Assembly (NCBI GenBank): GCA_036489025.1
Contig: DASXGN010000001.1
Location: 62,001-126,000, forward strand
DNA from: Dryocola sp036489025
GTDB lineage: Bacteria; Pseudomonadota; Gammaproteobacteria; Enterobacterales; Enterobacteriaceae
Direction of reading: 5' to 3'
Length of the DNA stretch: 64,000 bases
Below, one piece after another: positions 29,304 through 38,037 of the stretch. The notes under the pieces were generated by a model, which made no database searches, was not told the origin of the DNA, and was given only the letters and a program-made list of their open reading frames with translations. Position 1 is the first letter of the stretch, and every line of letters begins with the position of its first letter. A program made the position numbers and the translations under genes.

Positions 29304-29969
29304 ATGGCTCGGGCAAAAATGAAATTCAGGCTGCATCGTGCAGTGATAGTACTAATCTGCCTCGCACTTCTAGTCGCGCTGATGCAGGGTGCATCCTGGT
29401 TCAGCCAGGGCCACCAGCAGGCTAAAAACGTTCAGCTTGAAGAGCTGGCCCGCACGCTAGCCCGCCAGGTGAGCTTTAATCTTATCCCCTTGATGAAAAA
29501 CGAAAACCCGGATGAAAAGCGGATCAACACCATGCTGACGCTGCTCACTCGCGACAGCCGAATCCTGGACGCGGCGGTCTACGATGACGAGGGCAATCGG
29601 GTGGCGCGTTCGGGCGAGGGAATTAACGTGCGCGACAGGCTTGCGCTCGACGGTAAAAAAGCCGGCAGCTACTTCAACCAGCAGATAGTCGAGCCCATCG
29701 TCGATAAAGACATCCCAATTGGCTACCTGCGCATTACGCTTGATACGCACAGCCTGCCAACGGAAGCCAAGCAGGTGGATAACACCACCAATATCCTGCG
29801 GCTCATGATGCTGCTGGCGCTGGCCATCGGCATCGTTTTGACCCGCACGCTGTTGCAGGGCAAGCGCACCCGCTGGCAGCAGTCTCCCTTCCTTCTGACC
29901 GCTAACACCGAAGTCAAGGAAGATGAAGACGACGACAAGCCCGGCTCCAATCCTAAAAGCGCCTCATAA
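29304..29969 (+). CDS. ytjB: Membrane protein YtjB (Smp)
   Basis: A 221-residue inner-membrane protein of unknown function. It has one helix near 13-33, a periplasmic region of about 125 residues and a second helix near 160-180. It ends in a charged acidic cytoplasmic tail (KEDEDDDKPGSNP). The ribosome-binding site AAGGTGG is good. It lies 25 bases before lplA, a likely operon. Confidence 0.9.
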   Translation: MARAKMKFRLHRAVIVLICLALLVALMQGASWFSQGHQQAKNVQLEELARTLARQVSFNLIPLMKNENPDEKRINTMLTLLTRDSRILDAAVYDDEGNRVARSGEGINVRDRLALDGKKAGSYFNQQIVEPIVDKDIPIGYLRITLDTHSLPTEAKQVDNTTNILRLMMLLALAIGIVLTRTLLQGKRTRWQQSPFLLTANTEVKEDEDDDKPGSNPKSAS

Positions 29970-29994
29970 CTGATATAAGAGAAGGATTTCCTCT

Positions 29995-31011
29995 ATGTCC
30001 ACGCTACGCCTGCTTATTTCTGACTCGCACGATCCCTGGTTCAACCTCGCGGTGGAGGAGTGCATTTTCCGCCAGATGCCCGCCACGCAGCGGGTTCTCT
30101 TTTTATGGCGCAACGCCGATACCGTGGTCATTGGCCGGGCGCAAAATCCGTGGAAAGAATGTAATACCCGGCGTATGGAGGAGGACAATGTACGGCTGGC
30201 AAGACGCAGCAGCGGGGGCGGCGCGGTATTCCACGACCTCGGCAACACCTGCTTCACCTTTATGGCCGGGAAACCGGAATATGATAAAAGCGTGTCCACG
30301 TCGATCGTGATTAACGCTTTAAATTCGTTAGGCATTAGCGCGACTGCATCCGGGCGCAACGATCTCGAAGTGATGACGGAGGAAGGCCCGCGCAAGGTTT
30401 CAGGCTCGGCTTATAAAGAAACGATGGATCGCGGTTTTCACCATGGCACCCTGCTGCTGAGCGCCGATTTAAGCCGCCTTGCCAACTACCTCAATCCGGA
30501 TAAGAAAAAGCTCCAGGCTAAAGGCATCACCTCCGTGCGCGGGCGAGTAGCAAACCTGAGCGATATGTTGCCGGGCATTACGCACGAGCAAATCAGCGAT
30601 GCCGTCCGCGAGGCGTTCTTTGCCTGTTACGGCGAGCGGGTTGAAGCCGAGCATATTTCCCCTGATGCGCTGCCGGACTTACCGGCTTTCGGGGAAACTT
30701 TTGCCCGCCAGAGCAGCTGGGAATGGAACTTCGGCCAGGCTCCGGCGTTTTCCCACCTGCTGGACGAACGTTTCACCTGGGGCGGCGTAGAACTGCATTT
30801 TGACGTTGAAAAGGGCCATATCACCCGCACGCAGGTCTTTACCGACAGCCTCAATCCGGCCCCGCTTGAAGCGCTTGCGGCCCGCCTTCAGGGCTGCCTG
30901 TACCGCAGCGATATGCTTCAGCAGCAGTGCGAAACGCTAATCGCAGACTTCCCGGAGCAGGAAAAGGAACTGCGCGAACTGAGCGCGTGGATTGCCCGGA
31001 CGGTGCGTTAG
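29995..31011 (+). CDS. lplA: Lipoate-protein ligase A
   Basis: Activates free lipoate with ATP and attaches it to E2 and H-protein domains. The 338 residues include RRSSGGGAVFHDLGNTCFTF at 70-89 and the catalytic lysine K134 in PRKVSGSAY. A C-terminal accessory domain is present. AGAAGGA precedes the ATG. Confidence 0.97.
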   Translation: MSTLRLLISDSHDPWFNLAVEECIFRQMPATQRVLFLWRNADTVVIGRAQNPWKECNTRRMEEDNVRLARRSSGGGAVFHDLGNTCFTFMAGKPEYDKSVSTSIVINALNSLGISATASGRNDLEVMTEEGPRKVSGSAYKETMDRGFHHGTLLLSADLSRLANYLNPDKKKLQAKGITSVRGRVANLSDMLPGITHEQISDAVREAFFACYGERVEAEHISPDALPDLPAFGETFARQSSWEWNFGQAPAFSHLLDERFTWGGVELHFDVEKGHITRTQVFTDSLNPAPLEALAARLQGCLYRSDMLQQQCETLIADFPEQEKELRELSAWIARTVR

Positions 31012-31083
31012 GCCTGGCTGAACGTGGGTGGCAATTGATTCGATATTTTTCTGAATAGATTTGTGAACAGGTACTTAAAGGAG

Positions 31084-31105
31084 AAAGGGCGCCGAAAGCG
31101 CCCTT
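31084..31105 (-). terminator. Probable terminator of the deo operon
   Basis: AAGGGCGC and GCGCCCTT pair around CGAAA. On the minus strand the stem is followed by TTTCTCCTTT, a broken T run. It lies 8 bases after deoD and also faces lplA. Confidence 0.6.
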
Positions 31106-31112
31106 ATTAATC

Positions 31113-31832
31113 TTACTCTTTGTCACCCAGCAATACGGATTCAAGCGCGATCTTGATCATATCGTTGAAGGTGGTCTGGCGTTCTGCCGCGGTGGTTTGT
31201 TCGTGGGTGCGGATATGGTCAGACACGGTACAGATGGTCAGCGCTTTCGCACCGTATTCTGCCGCCACGCCGTAGATACCGGCCGCTTCCATTTCCACGC
31301 CCAGAATGCCGTACTTTTCCATCACGTCGAACATTGACGGGTCCGGCGTATAGAACAGGTCTGCGGAGAAAATGTTGCCCACGCGCGCGTCAACGCCCAG
31401 CGCTTTAGCCGCGTCAACCGCGTTACGCACCATGTCGAAGTCGGCGATTGCCGCGAAGTCATGGTCTTTGAAACGCAGACGGTTCACTTTGGAATCCGTA
31501 CAGGCCCCCATGCCGATAACCACGTCGCGCAGTTTCACGTCGGCGCGAACCGCGCCGCAGGAGCCCACGCGGATGATTTTCTTCACGCCGAAATCGGTGA
31601 TCAGCTCTTTGGTGTAGATGGAGCAGGAAGGAATACCCATCCCGTGGCCCATCACAGAAACTTTACGGCCTTTGTAAGTCCCGGTGTAACCCAGCATGCC
31701 GCGCACGTTGTTGACTTCACGCACGTCTTCGAAGAAAGTCTCAGCGATGTGCTTAGCGCGCAGCGGGTCCCCAGGCATCAGGACTACGTCTGCGAAATCA
31801 CCCATTTCTGCATTAATGTGTGGCGTTGCCAT
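31113..31832 (-). CDS. deoD: Purine nucleoside phosphorylase DeoD
   Basis: Hexameric enzyme that splits purine (deoxy)ribonucleosides with phosphate. It has 239 residues, with the signature GHGMGIPSCSIYTKELI near 62-78 and the active-site VEMEAAGIYGVA near 178-189. It is the last gene of deoCABD. Confidence 0.98.
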   Translation of the reverse strand: MATPHINAEMGDFADVVLMPGDPLRAKHIAETFFEDVREVNNVRGMLGYTGTYKGRKVSVMGHGMGIPSCSIYTKELITDFGVKKIIRVGSCGAVRADVKLRDVVIGMGACTDSKVNRLRFKDHDFAAIADFDMVRNAVDAAKALGVDARVGNIFSADLFYTPDPSMFDVMEKYGILGVEMEAAGIYGVAAEYGAKALTICTVSDHIRTHEQTTAAERQTTFNDMIKIALESVLLGDKE

Positions 31833-31892
31833 CTTTTTTTTCCTTGATTTGAAGAGGTAAACGTTCGGGCGGACATTATCCGCCCAACGAAA

Positions 31893-33116
31893 TCACAGCA
31901 TATTTTTGCCGTAGTCCATGTCTGACAGGCCGAAGTATTTCGCGACGGTCTGGCCGATATCCGCGAAGGTTTCGCGATGGCCCAGGGAACCGGCTTTCAC
32001 TTTCGGGCCGTACACCAGCACAGGAATGTGCTCGCGGGTGTGGTCGGTGCCTTTCCAGGTCGGATCACAGCCGTGGTCCGCGGTGAGGATGAGAATGTCG
32101 TCCTCTTTAAGCAAATTCATCAGCTCCGGCAGACGGCGGTCGAACAGCTCGAGGCCTGCGGCGTAGCCTGCAACATCGCGGCGGTGGCCCCAGGAGGAGT
32201 CGAAGTCGACGAAGTTGGTGAAGACGATGGTGTCGTCTCCCGCTTCTTTCATCTCTTTAACGGTCGCGTCAAACAGCGCGTCCAGGCCCGTCGCCTTCAC
32301 TTTTTTAGTGATGCCAACGTTGGCGTAGATGTCGGCGATTTTACCGACGGAAACAACCTGGCCGTTTTTCTCTTCGACCAGTTTTTTCAGCACGGTAGGT
32401 GCCGGTGGCTCAACGGCCAGGTCGTGGCGGTTGCCGGTGCGCTGGAAGTTACCGGCTTTGTCGCCGATAAACGGACGAGCGATAACGCGGCCAATGTTAT
32501 AGCCGCCTTCAGTCAGCTCAACGCGTGCGATTTCACACAGCTCGTAAAGCTTATCCAGACCGTAGGTTTCTTCGTGGCAGGCAATCTGGAACACGGAGTC
32601 GGCGGAGGTATAGAAAATCGGCTTGCCGGTTTTCATGTGCTCTTCGCCCAGCTCGTCCAGAATCACCGTGCCGGAAGAGTGGCAGTTGCCGAGGTAGCCC
32701 GGCAGATTTGCACGCTTAACCAGCTTGTCCAGCAGCTCCTGCGGGAAGCTGTTTTGCGTATCGGAGAAGTAGCCCCAGTCGAACAGCACGGGAACACCGG
32801 CGATTTCCCAGTGGCCGGACGGCGTGTCTTTCCCGGAAGAGAGTTCGTGAGCCCAGCCGTAAGCGCCAATCACTTCGGCGTTGCCGTCCATGCCCGCCGG
32901 GATTTTACCGGTCGAGCCTTCTGCGGCCTTCACCAGCCCAAGGCTGGTCAGGTTTGGCAGGGTCAGCGGGCCTTTGCGCCCTTTGTCCGCTTCGCCTTTC
33001 GCACAGGCTTCGGCAATATGACCAAACGTATCAGAGCCGACATCGCCAAAGCGTTCAGCATCTTCAGTCGCGCCGATGCCGAAAGAGTCCAGCACCATAA
33101 TAAATGCACGTTTCAT
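31893..33116 (-). CDS. deoB: Phosphopentomutase DeoB
   Basis: Alkaline-phosphatase-fold enzyme that interconverts (deoxy)ribose 1- and 5-phosphates, supplying DeoC with deoxyribose 5-phosphate. It has 407 residues. The metal-binding D10 is in MVLDSFGIGATEDAERFGD, the phosphorylated threonine is in GKDTPSGHWE, and the second metal site is in LTADHGCDPTWKGTDHTRE. Confidence 0.98.
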   Translation of the reverse strand: MKRAFIMVLDSFGIGATEDAERFGDVGSDTFGHIAEACAKGEADKGRKGPLTLPNLTSLGLVKAAEGSTGKIPAGMDGNAEVIGAYGWAHELSSGKDTPSGHWEIAGVPVLFDWGYFSDTQNSFPQELLDKLVKRANLPGYLGNCHSSGTVILDELGEEHMKTGKPIFYTSADSVFQIACHEETYGLDKLYELCEIARVELTEGGYNIGRVIARPFIGDKAGNFQRTGNRHDLAVEPPAPTVLKKLVEEKNGQVVSVGKIADIYANVGITKKVKATGLDALFDATVKEMKEAGDDTIVFTNFVDFDSSWGHRRDVAGYAAGLELFDRRLPELMNLLKEDDILILTADHGCDPTWKGTDHTREHIPVLVYGPKVKAGSLGHRETFADIGQTVAKYFGLSDMDYGKNML

Positions 33117-33186
33117 AATTTCTCCTGCGTCAATGCGCCTGAAACACCTGAGGGTGTTTCAAAAAGTGATCGGATCAGTATGCCAT

Positions 33187-34509
33187 TTATTGACTAATTC
33201 TGCGATAAACGACCGGTGTTTCTGTCGGCGCTGTATCGTTAACTTTGATTGCCGCCTTCACGGCCTTCGCGGCTTCCTGCCACTGCGCTTCGCTCGCCGC
33301 ATGAATCACCGCCAGGGGGCGCGCCGTATCCACGCTGTCGCCCAGGCGAGCCATGTCGGTAAAGCCCACGCTGTAATCGATGGTGTCGGAAGCCTGACGA
33401 CGACCGCCGCCCATAGAAACCACCGCCATGCCTAAGGCACGGGTGTCCATTTCGCCCACAAAACCTGCGCGATCGGCATAAACCGCTTTGCTCAGCACCG
33501 CGGTCGGCAGATATTTCGCGTAGTTTTCCACGAAGTCGGCCGGGCCTTTTTGCGCCGCAACCATCCGGCCAAAGACTTCCGCCGCTTTGCCGTTGTCCAG
33601 CACGGCCTGAAGCTGCGCGCGAGCGTCGGCTTCATCTTTGGCGAGCATGCCGGAAAGCAGCATTTCCACGCTCAGCGCGGTGGTCACTTCCAGCAGACGA
33701 GGATTACGGTATTCGCCCGTCAGGAACTGTACCGCCTCGCGCACTTCAACCGCGTTACCCGCGCTGGAAGCCAGCACCTGGTTCATGTCGGTGAGCAGCG
33801 CCGTGGTTTTCACGCCCGCGCCGTTCGCCACGCCAACAATCGCTTCAGCCAGTTCGGCGGACAGCTCGTAGGTCGGCATAAACGCGCCGCTGCCTACCTT
33901 CACGTCCATCACCAGCGCATCCAGCCCTTCGGCCAGTTTCTTCGCGAGAATGGAGCCGGTTATCAGCGGGATTGAATCTACGGTCGCGGTAATGTCACGC
34001 GTGGCGTAGAAACGTTTGTCCGCCGGGGCGAGCGAGTTGGTCTGGCCGATAATCGCCACGCCGACATTTTTAATGATGTCGCGGAAACGGTCATCGTCCG
34101 GGAAAATATCAAAGCCGGGAATCGCCTCGAGCTTGTCGAGCGTGCCGCCGGTATGGCCCAGCCCGCGGCCTGAAATCATCGGAATATAGCCGCCGCACGC
34201 CGCCACCATCGGGCCGAGCATCAGGGACGTGACGTCACCCACGCCGCCGGTGGAGTGCTTATCGACGATGGGGCCGTTCAGATTAAGGCTCTTCCAGTCC
34301 AGCACGGTTCCTGAATCTCGCATCGCCATGGTCAGCGAGACGCGTTCCGGCATGGTCATATCATGGAAGAAGATGGTCATAGCCAGCGCGGCAATCTGCC
34401 CTTCGGAAACGGTATTGTCGCGAATGCCGTTGATAAAGAAACGAATCTCTTCGTCGCTTAATGTCAGACCGTCACGTTTTTTACGAATAATTTCTTGAGC
34501 GAGAAACAA
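33187..34509 (-). CDS. deoA: Thymidine phosphorylase DeoA
   Basis: Splits thymidine and deoxyuridine to base plus deoxyribose 1-phosphate. The 440 residues match E. coli. The family signature is SGRGLGHTGGTLDKLEAIPG near 113-132, and phosphate-binding KHSTGGVGD is near 84. The start is TTG, preceded by AGGGGG; no ATG lies near the conserved N-terminus MFLAQEIIRKKRDG. Confidence 0.98.
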   Translation of the reverse strand: MFLAQEIIRKKRDGLTLSDEEIRFFINGIRDNTVSEGQIAALAMTIFFHDMTMPERVSLTMAMRDSGTVLDWKSLNLNGPIVDKHSTGGVGDVTSLMLGPMVAACGGYIPMISGRGLGHTGGTLDKLEAIPGFDIFPDDDRFRDIIKNVGVAIIGQTNSLAPADKRFYATRDITATVDSIPLITGSILAKKLAEGLDALVMDVKVGSGAFMPTYELSAELAEAIVGVANGAGVKTTALLTDMNQVLASSAGNAVEVREAVQFLTGEYRNPRLLEVTTALSVEMLLSGMLAKDEADARAQLQAVLDNGKAAEVFGRMVAAQKGPADFVENYAKYLPTAVLSKAVYADRAGFVGEMDTRALGMAVVSMGGGRRQASDTIDYSVGFTDMARLGDSVDTARPLAVIHAASEAQWQEAAKAVKAAIKVNDTAPTETPVVYRRISQ

Positions 34510-34566
34510 GGTAACCCCCTGAAGGTATCAGGTAAAAAGCGGCGGCAGGCCCGCCGCCGGAAGAGA

Positions 34567-35346
34567 TTAGTAGGCGCTTGCGCTTTTGCCGTCGCCGTGG
34601 CCCAGCGCTTTCAGCAGGCTTGCCAGCAGGCTGGAGGCGCCGAAGCGGTAGTGGCGGGAGTCGGCCCAGTCGGCACCGAACAGCTCATCGGCGATAGACA
34701 GGAACAGAGCCGCGTCTTCCGCGCTGCGCACGCCGCCGGCCGGTTTGAAGCCAACGGTTTTTTCCACGCCCATATCACGGATAACTTCCATCATGATGCG
34801 TGCGCTTTCAGGCGTTGCGTTCACAGGCACTTTGCCGGTAGACGTTTTGATGAAGTCTGCGCCAGCTTTGATAGCGATTTCGGAAGCTTTGCGGATCAGC
34901 GCCTCTTCTTTCAGCTCGCCGGTTTCGATAATCACCTTCAGCAGCACGTTTGCCGCCGCGCAGGCTTCTTTACAGGCTTTCACCAGTTCAAAACCAACCT
35001 GCTCGTTTCCGGCGATCAGCGCGCGGTAAGGGAAGACGACATCCACCTCATCCGCGCCGTAGGCGATAGCCGCACGGGTTTCAGCCAGCGCGATTTCAAC
35101 GTCGTCGTTGCCGTGCGGGAAGTTAGTCACGGTGGCGATACGAATATCCGGCGTGCCCTGCTCTTTCAGAGTCTTACGCGCGATCGGGATGAAACGAGGA
35201 TAGATACAAATCGCCGCGGTGTTGCCTACCGCAGTTTTGGCCTGATGGCACAGGGCGATGACTTTTTCGCTGGTGTCATCATCGTTCAGAGTGGTTAAAT
35301 CCATCAGTTTCAGCGCGCGCAGGCTGCTGGCCGTTAAATCAGTCAT
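34567..35346 (-). CDS. deoC: Deoxyribose-phosphate aldolase DeoC
   Basis: Class I aldolase that splits 2-deoxyribose 5-phosphate into acetaldehyde and glyceraldehyde 3-phosphate. It has 259 residues, with the Schiff-base lysine K167 in ADFIKTSTGKV and the proton-relay lysine in FKPAGGVR. The start is the ATG of MTDLTASSL, with GGAGAA upstream. It is the first gene of the deo operon; DeoR and CRP sites lie just upstream. Confidence 0.98.
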   Translation of the reverse strand: MTDLTASSLRALKLMDLTTLNDDDTSEKVIALCHQAKTAVGNTAAICIYPRFIPIARKTLKEQGTPDIRIATVTNFPHGNDDVEIALAETRAAIAYGADEVDVVFPYRALIAGNEQVGFELVKACKEACAAANVLLKVIIETGELKEEALIRKASEIAIKAGADFIKTSTGKVPVNATPESARIMMEVIRDMGVEKTVGFKPAGGVRSAEDAALFLSIADELFGADWADSRHYRFGASSLLASLLKALGHGDGKSASAY

Positions 35347-35401
35347 GACATTCTCCATTGGGTCAACCGCGGTTGCCCGTTCAATGATTATCTGCCGGTT
35401 T

Positions 35402-35417
35402 TGTTACTATTCTAACA
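35402..35417 (-). promoter_or_regulatory. DeoR operator at the deoC-proximal promoter (O2-like)
   Basis: The minus strand reads TGTTAGAATAGTAACA. It differs at one central base from the E. coli deoP2 operator as I recall it (TGTTAGAATACTAACA). It lies 55 bases before the deoC start and is likely to overlap the -10 region. Confidence 0.85.
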
Positions 35418-35434
35418 ATAACCGCCCATTACAC

Positions 35435-35450
35435 TTCGACTGCCGTCACA
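35435..35450 (-). promoter_or_regulatory. CRP site 1 of the deo promoter
   Basis: The minus strand reads TGTGACGGCAGTCGAA followed by GTGT, the same layout as the CRP-1 site of E. coli deoP2, with a good left half and weak right half. Its centre is 53 bases from the next CRP site, as in E. coli. Confidence 0.65.
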
Positions 35451-35487
35451 CTTGATGAAAACAAATTGCAAAAATAACAGCATCAAG

Positions 35488-35503
35488 AGTGACATAAATC
35501 ACA
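35488..35503. promoter_or_regulatory. CRP site 2 between deoC and yjjI
   Basis: AGTGA-CATAAA-TCACA is one base from the CRP consensus TGTGA-N6-TCACA. It is shared by the divergent deoC and yjjI. CytR would be expected to bind between the two CRP sites. Confidence 0.8.
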
Positions 35504-35613
35504 TATTTATTGCCCGGAGCGCTTTGTCTGCCGTCGGGCTGACCAGGCTCAATATCGGCACATCGGCAGGCAGATAGAGTGCTGTTTTCTCAAGCCTCGC
35601 TCCGGGAGCGACC

Positions 35614-37167
35614 ATGTCCGCCACTTCTGAATCAGCGCCAACCTCCGCCCTGCAAAAACGCTGCCGGGAAATCGTCACCAGCGCCACGCTCAGCGCCCAT
35701 CAAAAGCGCCATTTCCTCGCGCTGGAAGCTGAAAATTCGCTGCCCGCACCGCTGCTGCCCGATGCCGCCCGCCTCGCGATGGAGCAAGGCGTCATCTGCG
35801 ATATGTTTGAGGGCAACGCCCCGTATAAACCTCGCTACGTGCTGCCGGACTACGAGCGCTTTCTTCGCCAGGGTTCCGCATGGCTGGAGCTGGAGCCAGC
35901 GCAGGACTTTGATGATGCCCTGGCTATGTTAACGATTCTCTATCACCACGTACCTTCCGTGACCTCGATGCCGGTCTATCTTGGGCATCTGGATAGCCTC
36001 CTGCAGCCTTATGTTAAAATTCTAACAGAAGACGAGCTGTATATCCGCATAAAACGTTTCTGGCGCTACCTGGATCGCGTGCTGCCCGACGCTTTTATGC
36101 ACGCCAATATCGGCCCGCAGGACTCACCGCTGGTCCGCGCCATTCTGCGCGTGGACGCAGAGCTGAAGCAGGTTGCGCCAAATATTACCTTTATTTACGA
36201 CCCGGAATTCACCCCTGAAGGTTTGCTTTTGCAGGTAACGAACAATATCTGCCAGTGCAATAAGCCCCACATCGCCAACGGCCCGGTAAATGATAGAATT
36301 TTCACAAAAGGCCAGTATGGCATCGTCAGCTGCTACAACTCATTGCCGCTGGGCGGCGGAGGCAGCACCCTGGTTCGGCTGAACCTTCTGGAGGTCGCCA
36401 GGCGCAGCGGCTCGCCGGACGACTTCTTTACCCATCGGCTGCCTTTCTACTGCCGGCAGCAAATCGACATCATCAACGCCCGCTGCGAATTCCTTTACCA
36501 GCAGGCCAACTTCTTCCAGAGCAGCTTCCTGGTAAGCGAGGGGCTCATCGACCCGCAGCGCTTCGCGCCGATGTTCGGTATTTACGGCCTGGCAGAGGCC
36601 GTGAACCATCTTTGCGAGCAGCAATCTTGCTACGGTAAGGACGTCGCCGCTAACGATCTGGCGTACAGGATAAGCGAGCAGCTCGCCGCGTTTGTCGCCG
36701 CCGCTCCCGTTAAGTATGGCTGGCAACAGCGTGCTTTGCTGCACGCTCAGTCGGGTATCAGCTCGGACACGCAAACCACGCCGGGCGCCCGCATTCCCTA
36801 CGGCGAAGAGCCGGATCCGGTGACGCATTTACAGACCGTAGCACCGCACCATCTGCATTACGCGGCAGGCATCAGCGACATTCTGACGCTGGATGAAACC
36901 ATCAAAAATAATCCTCTGGCGCTGATGCAGCTTTGCAAAGGCGCCTTTGCCGCCGGAATGCGAGAGTTCACGGCCAACGTCGGCGGCAACGATTTAGTCA
37001 GGGTGACGGGCTACATGGTTCGCCTCTCCGACCTGGAGAAATTCCGCGAGGAAGGCTCCCGCATGAACACGACCTGGCTTGGCGAAGAAGCCGCCCGGAA
37101 TACCCGAATGATGGAGCGCCAGCCCCGCGTGATAAGCCATGAGCAACAGATGCGCTTTAGTCAGTAA
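35614..37167 (+). CDS. yjjI: Glycyl-radical enzyme family protein YjjI (DUF3029)
   Basis: A 517-residue protein that shows the two marks of a glycyl-radical enzyme. The first is the C-terminal RVTGY motif with G466 as probable radical site. The second is a central cysteine, C240, in YGIVSCYNSLPLGGGG. The partner activase YjjW follows, overlapping by 29 bases. The substrate is unknown. The gene is divergent from deoC and carries two DeoR operators within its coding region. GGGAG precedes the ATG. Confidence 0.9.
   Translation: MSATSESAPTSALQKRCREIVTSATLSAHQKRHFLALEAENSLPAPLLPDAARLAMEQGVICDMFEGNAPYKPRYVLPDYERFLRQGSAWLELEPAQDFDDALAMLTILYHHVPSVTSMPVYLGHLDSLLQPYVKILTEDELYIRIKRFWRYLDRVLPDAFMHANIGPQDSPLVRAILRVDAELKQVAPNITFIYDPEFTPEGLLLQVTNNICQCNKPHIANGPVNDRIFTKGQYGIVSCYNSLPLGGGGSTLVRLNLLEVARRSGSPDDFFTHRLPFYCRQQIDIINARCEFLYQQANFFQSSFLVSEGLIDPQRFAPMFGIYGLAEAVNHLCEQQSCYGKDVAANDLAYRISEQLAAFVAAAPVKYGWQQRALLHAQSGISSDTQTTPGARIPYGEEPDPVTHLQTVAPHHLHYAAGISDILTLDETIKNNPLALMQLCKGAFAAGMREFTANVGGNDLVRVTGYMVRLSDLEKFREEGSRMNTTWLGEEAARNTRMMERQPRVISHEQQMRFSQ
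36012..36027. promoter_or_regulatory. DeoR operator inside yjjI (O1-like)
   Basis: TGTTAAAATTCTAACA is one base from the perfect deo palindrome TGTTAGAATTCTAACA. It is 610 bases from the operator before deoC; E. coli O1 and O2 are, as I recall, 599 bases apart and O1 also falls in this area. Confidence 0.85.
36291..36306. promoter_or_regulatory. Distal DeoR operator inside yjjI (OE-like)
   Basis: TGATAGAATTTTCACA matches the deo palindrome at 13 of 16 positions. It starts exactly 279 bases beyond the O1-like site, the spacing I recall for the third operator of E. coli. Confidence 0.6.
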
Positions 37168-37999
37168 AATTCTGCCGTTTTCCTGCGTCGACGGGCCGGG
37201 CAGTCGCCTGGCCCTCTTCTTACAGGGTTGCAACCTGCGCTGCAAAAACTGCCACAACCCTTACACCATCGGGATGTGCGACGACTGCGGCGTCTGTGTA
37301 GACGCCTGCCCTCATCAGGCCTTGAGCTTTCAAGAAGGCAAAGTGGCGTGGCGCGAAGCAGACTGCCGGCAGTGCGATACCTGCCTGAAGGTTTGTCCGC
37401 GCCGGTCCAGCCCGATGGCGCAGTGGCGCGATGAAAAATCGCTGCTGGAGGAAGTAAAGCGCGCGGCACCTTTTATCAGCGGCATCACGGTGAGCGGGGG
37501 CGAAGCCACCTTACAGCTGCCGTTTCTGGTGAGCTTTTTCAGCGCGATTAAGCGTAGCCCGCAGTTAGCCAGGCTGAGCTGCCTGGTCGACAGCAACGGC
37601 GAGCTATCGGTCAGCGGCTGGCAAAAGCTGGAGCCGCTGATTGACGGCGCGATGGTGGATCTTAAAGCCTGGAAGGAAGACGTTCACTCGGCGCTAACGG
37701 GCCGCGACAATCAGCGCATCAGGCAAAGCATTGTCTGGCTGGCCGAGCGGCAAAAGCTCGCAGAATTACGCCTGCTGGTCATTCCTGACGTTAGTGATTA
37801 TTTCGAACATAAAGCTGAGCTGGCGCGCTTTATTATCGCGCTGGGTGAGATTCCGGTTCGGCTGAACGCTTTTCACCAGCACGGCGTTTACGGCGAGGCG
37901 AAACGGTGGCGCAGCGCGGGCAAAGAGGACGTGGAGCCGCTGGCGGACTATCTGGAGCAACACGGCGTGACGGTAATTCGCCCGGCGCTTTATCTGTAA
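37139..37999 (+). CDS. yjjW: Glycyl-radical enzyme activase YjjW (radical SAM)
   Basis: Predicted radical-SAM activase for YjjI. Of 286 residues, C31, C35 and C38 in QGCNLRCKNCHN form the CxxxCxxC cluster site. Two ferredoxin-like four-cysteine sets follow (C47, C50, C53, C57 and C76, C79, C82, C86). TVSGGEATLQ near residue 118 fits SAM binding. This layout matches GRE activases with two extra clusters. The start overlaps the end of yjjI, suggesting coupled translation. Confidence 0.92.
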   Translation: MSNRCALVSKILPFSCVDGPGSRLALFLQGCNLRCKNCHNPYTIGMCDDCGVCVDACPHQALSFQEGKVAWREADCRQCDTCLKVCPRRSSPMAQWRDEKSLLEEVKRAAPFISGITVSGGEATLQLPFLVSFFSAIKRSPQLARLSCLVDSNGELSVSGWQKLEPLIDGAMVDLKAWKEDVHSALTGRDNQRIRQSIVWLAERQKLAELRLLVIPDVSDYFEHKAELARFIIALGEIPVRLNAFHQHGVYGEAKRWRSAGKEDVEPLADYLEQHGVTVIRPALYL

Positions 38000-38037
38000 T
38001 ACGGCGGGTGGCAGGCACCCGCTCGTCGAGGAACGGC

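Noticed and set aside
31977..33197. Long open frame on the plus strand opposite deoB (406 residues)
   Set aside because: Antisense shadow of deoB with no recognisable domain or ribosome-binding site.
38003..38022. GCGGGTG-GCAG-CACCCGC-type hairpin after yjjW as a terminator
   Set aside because: No T run on either strand; left out as unsupported.
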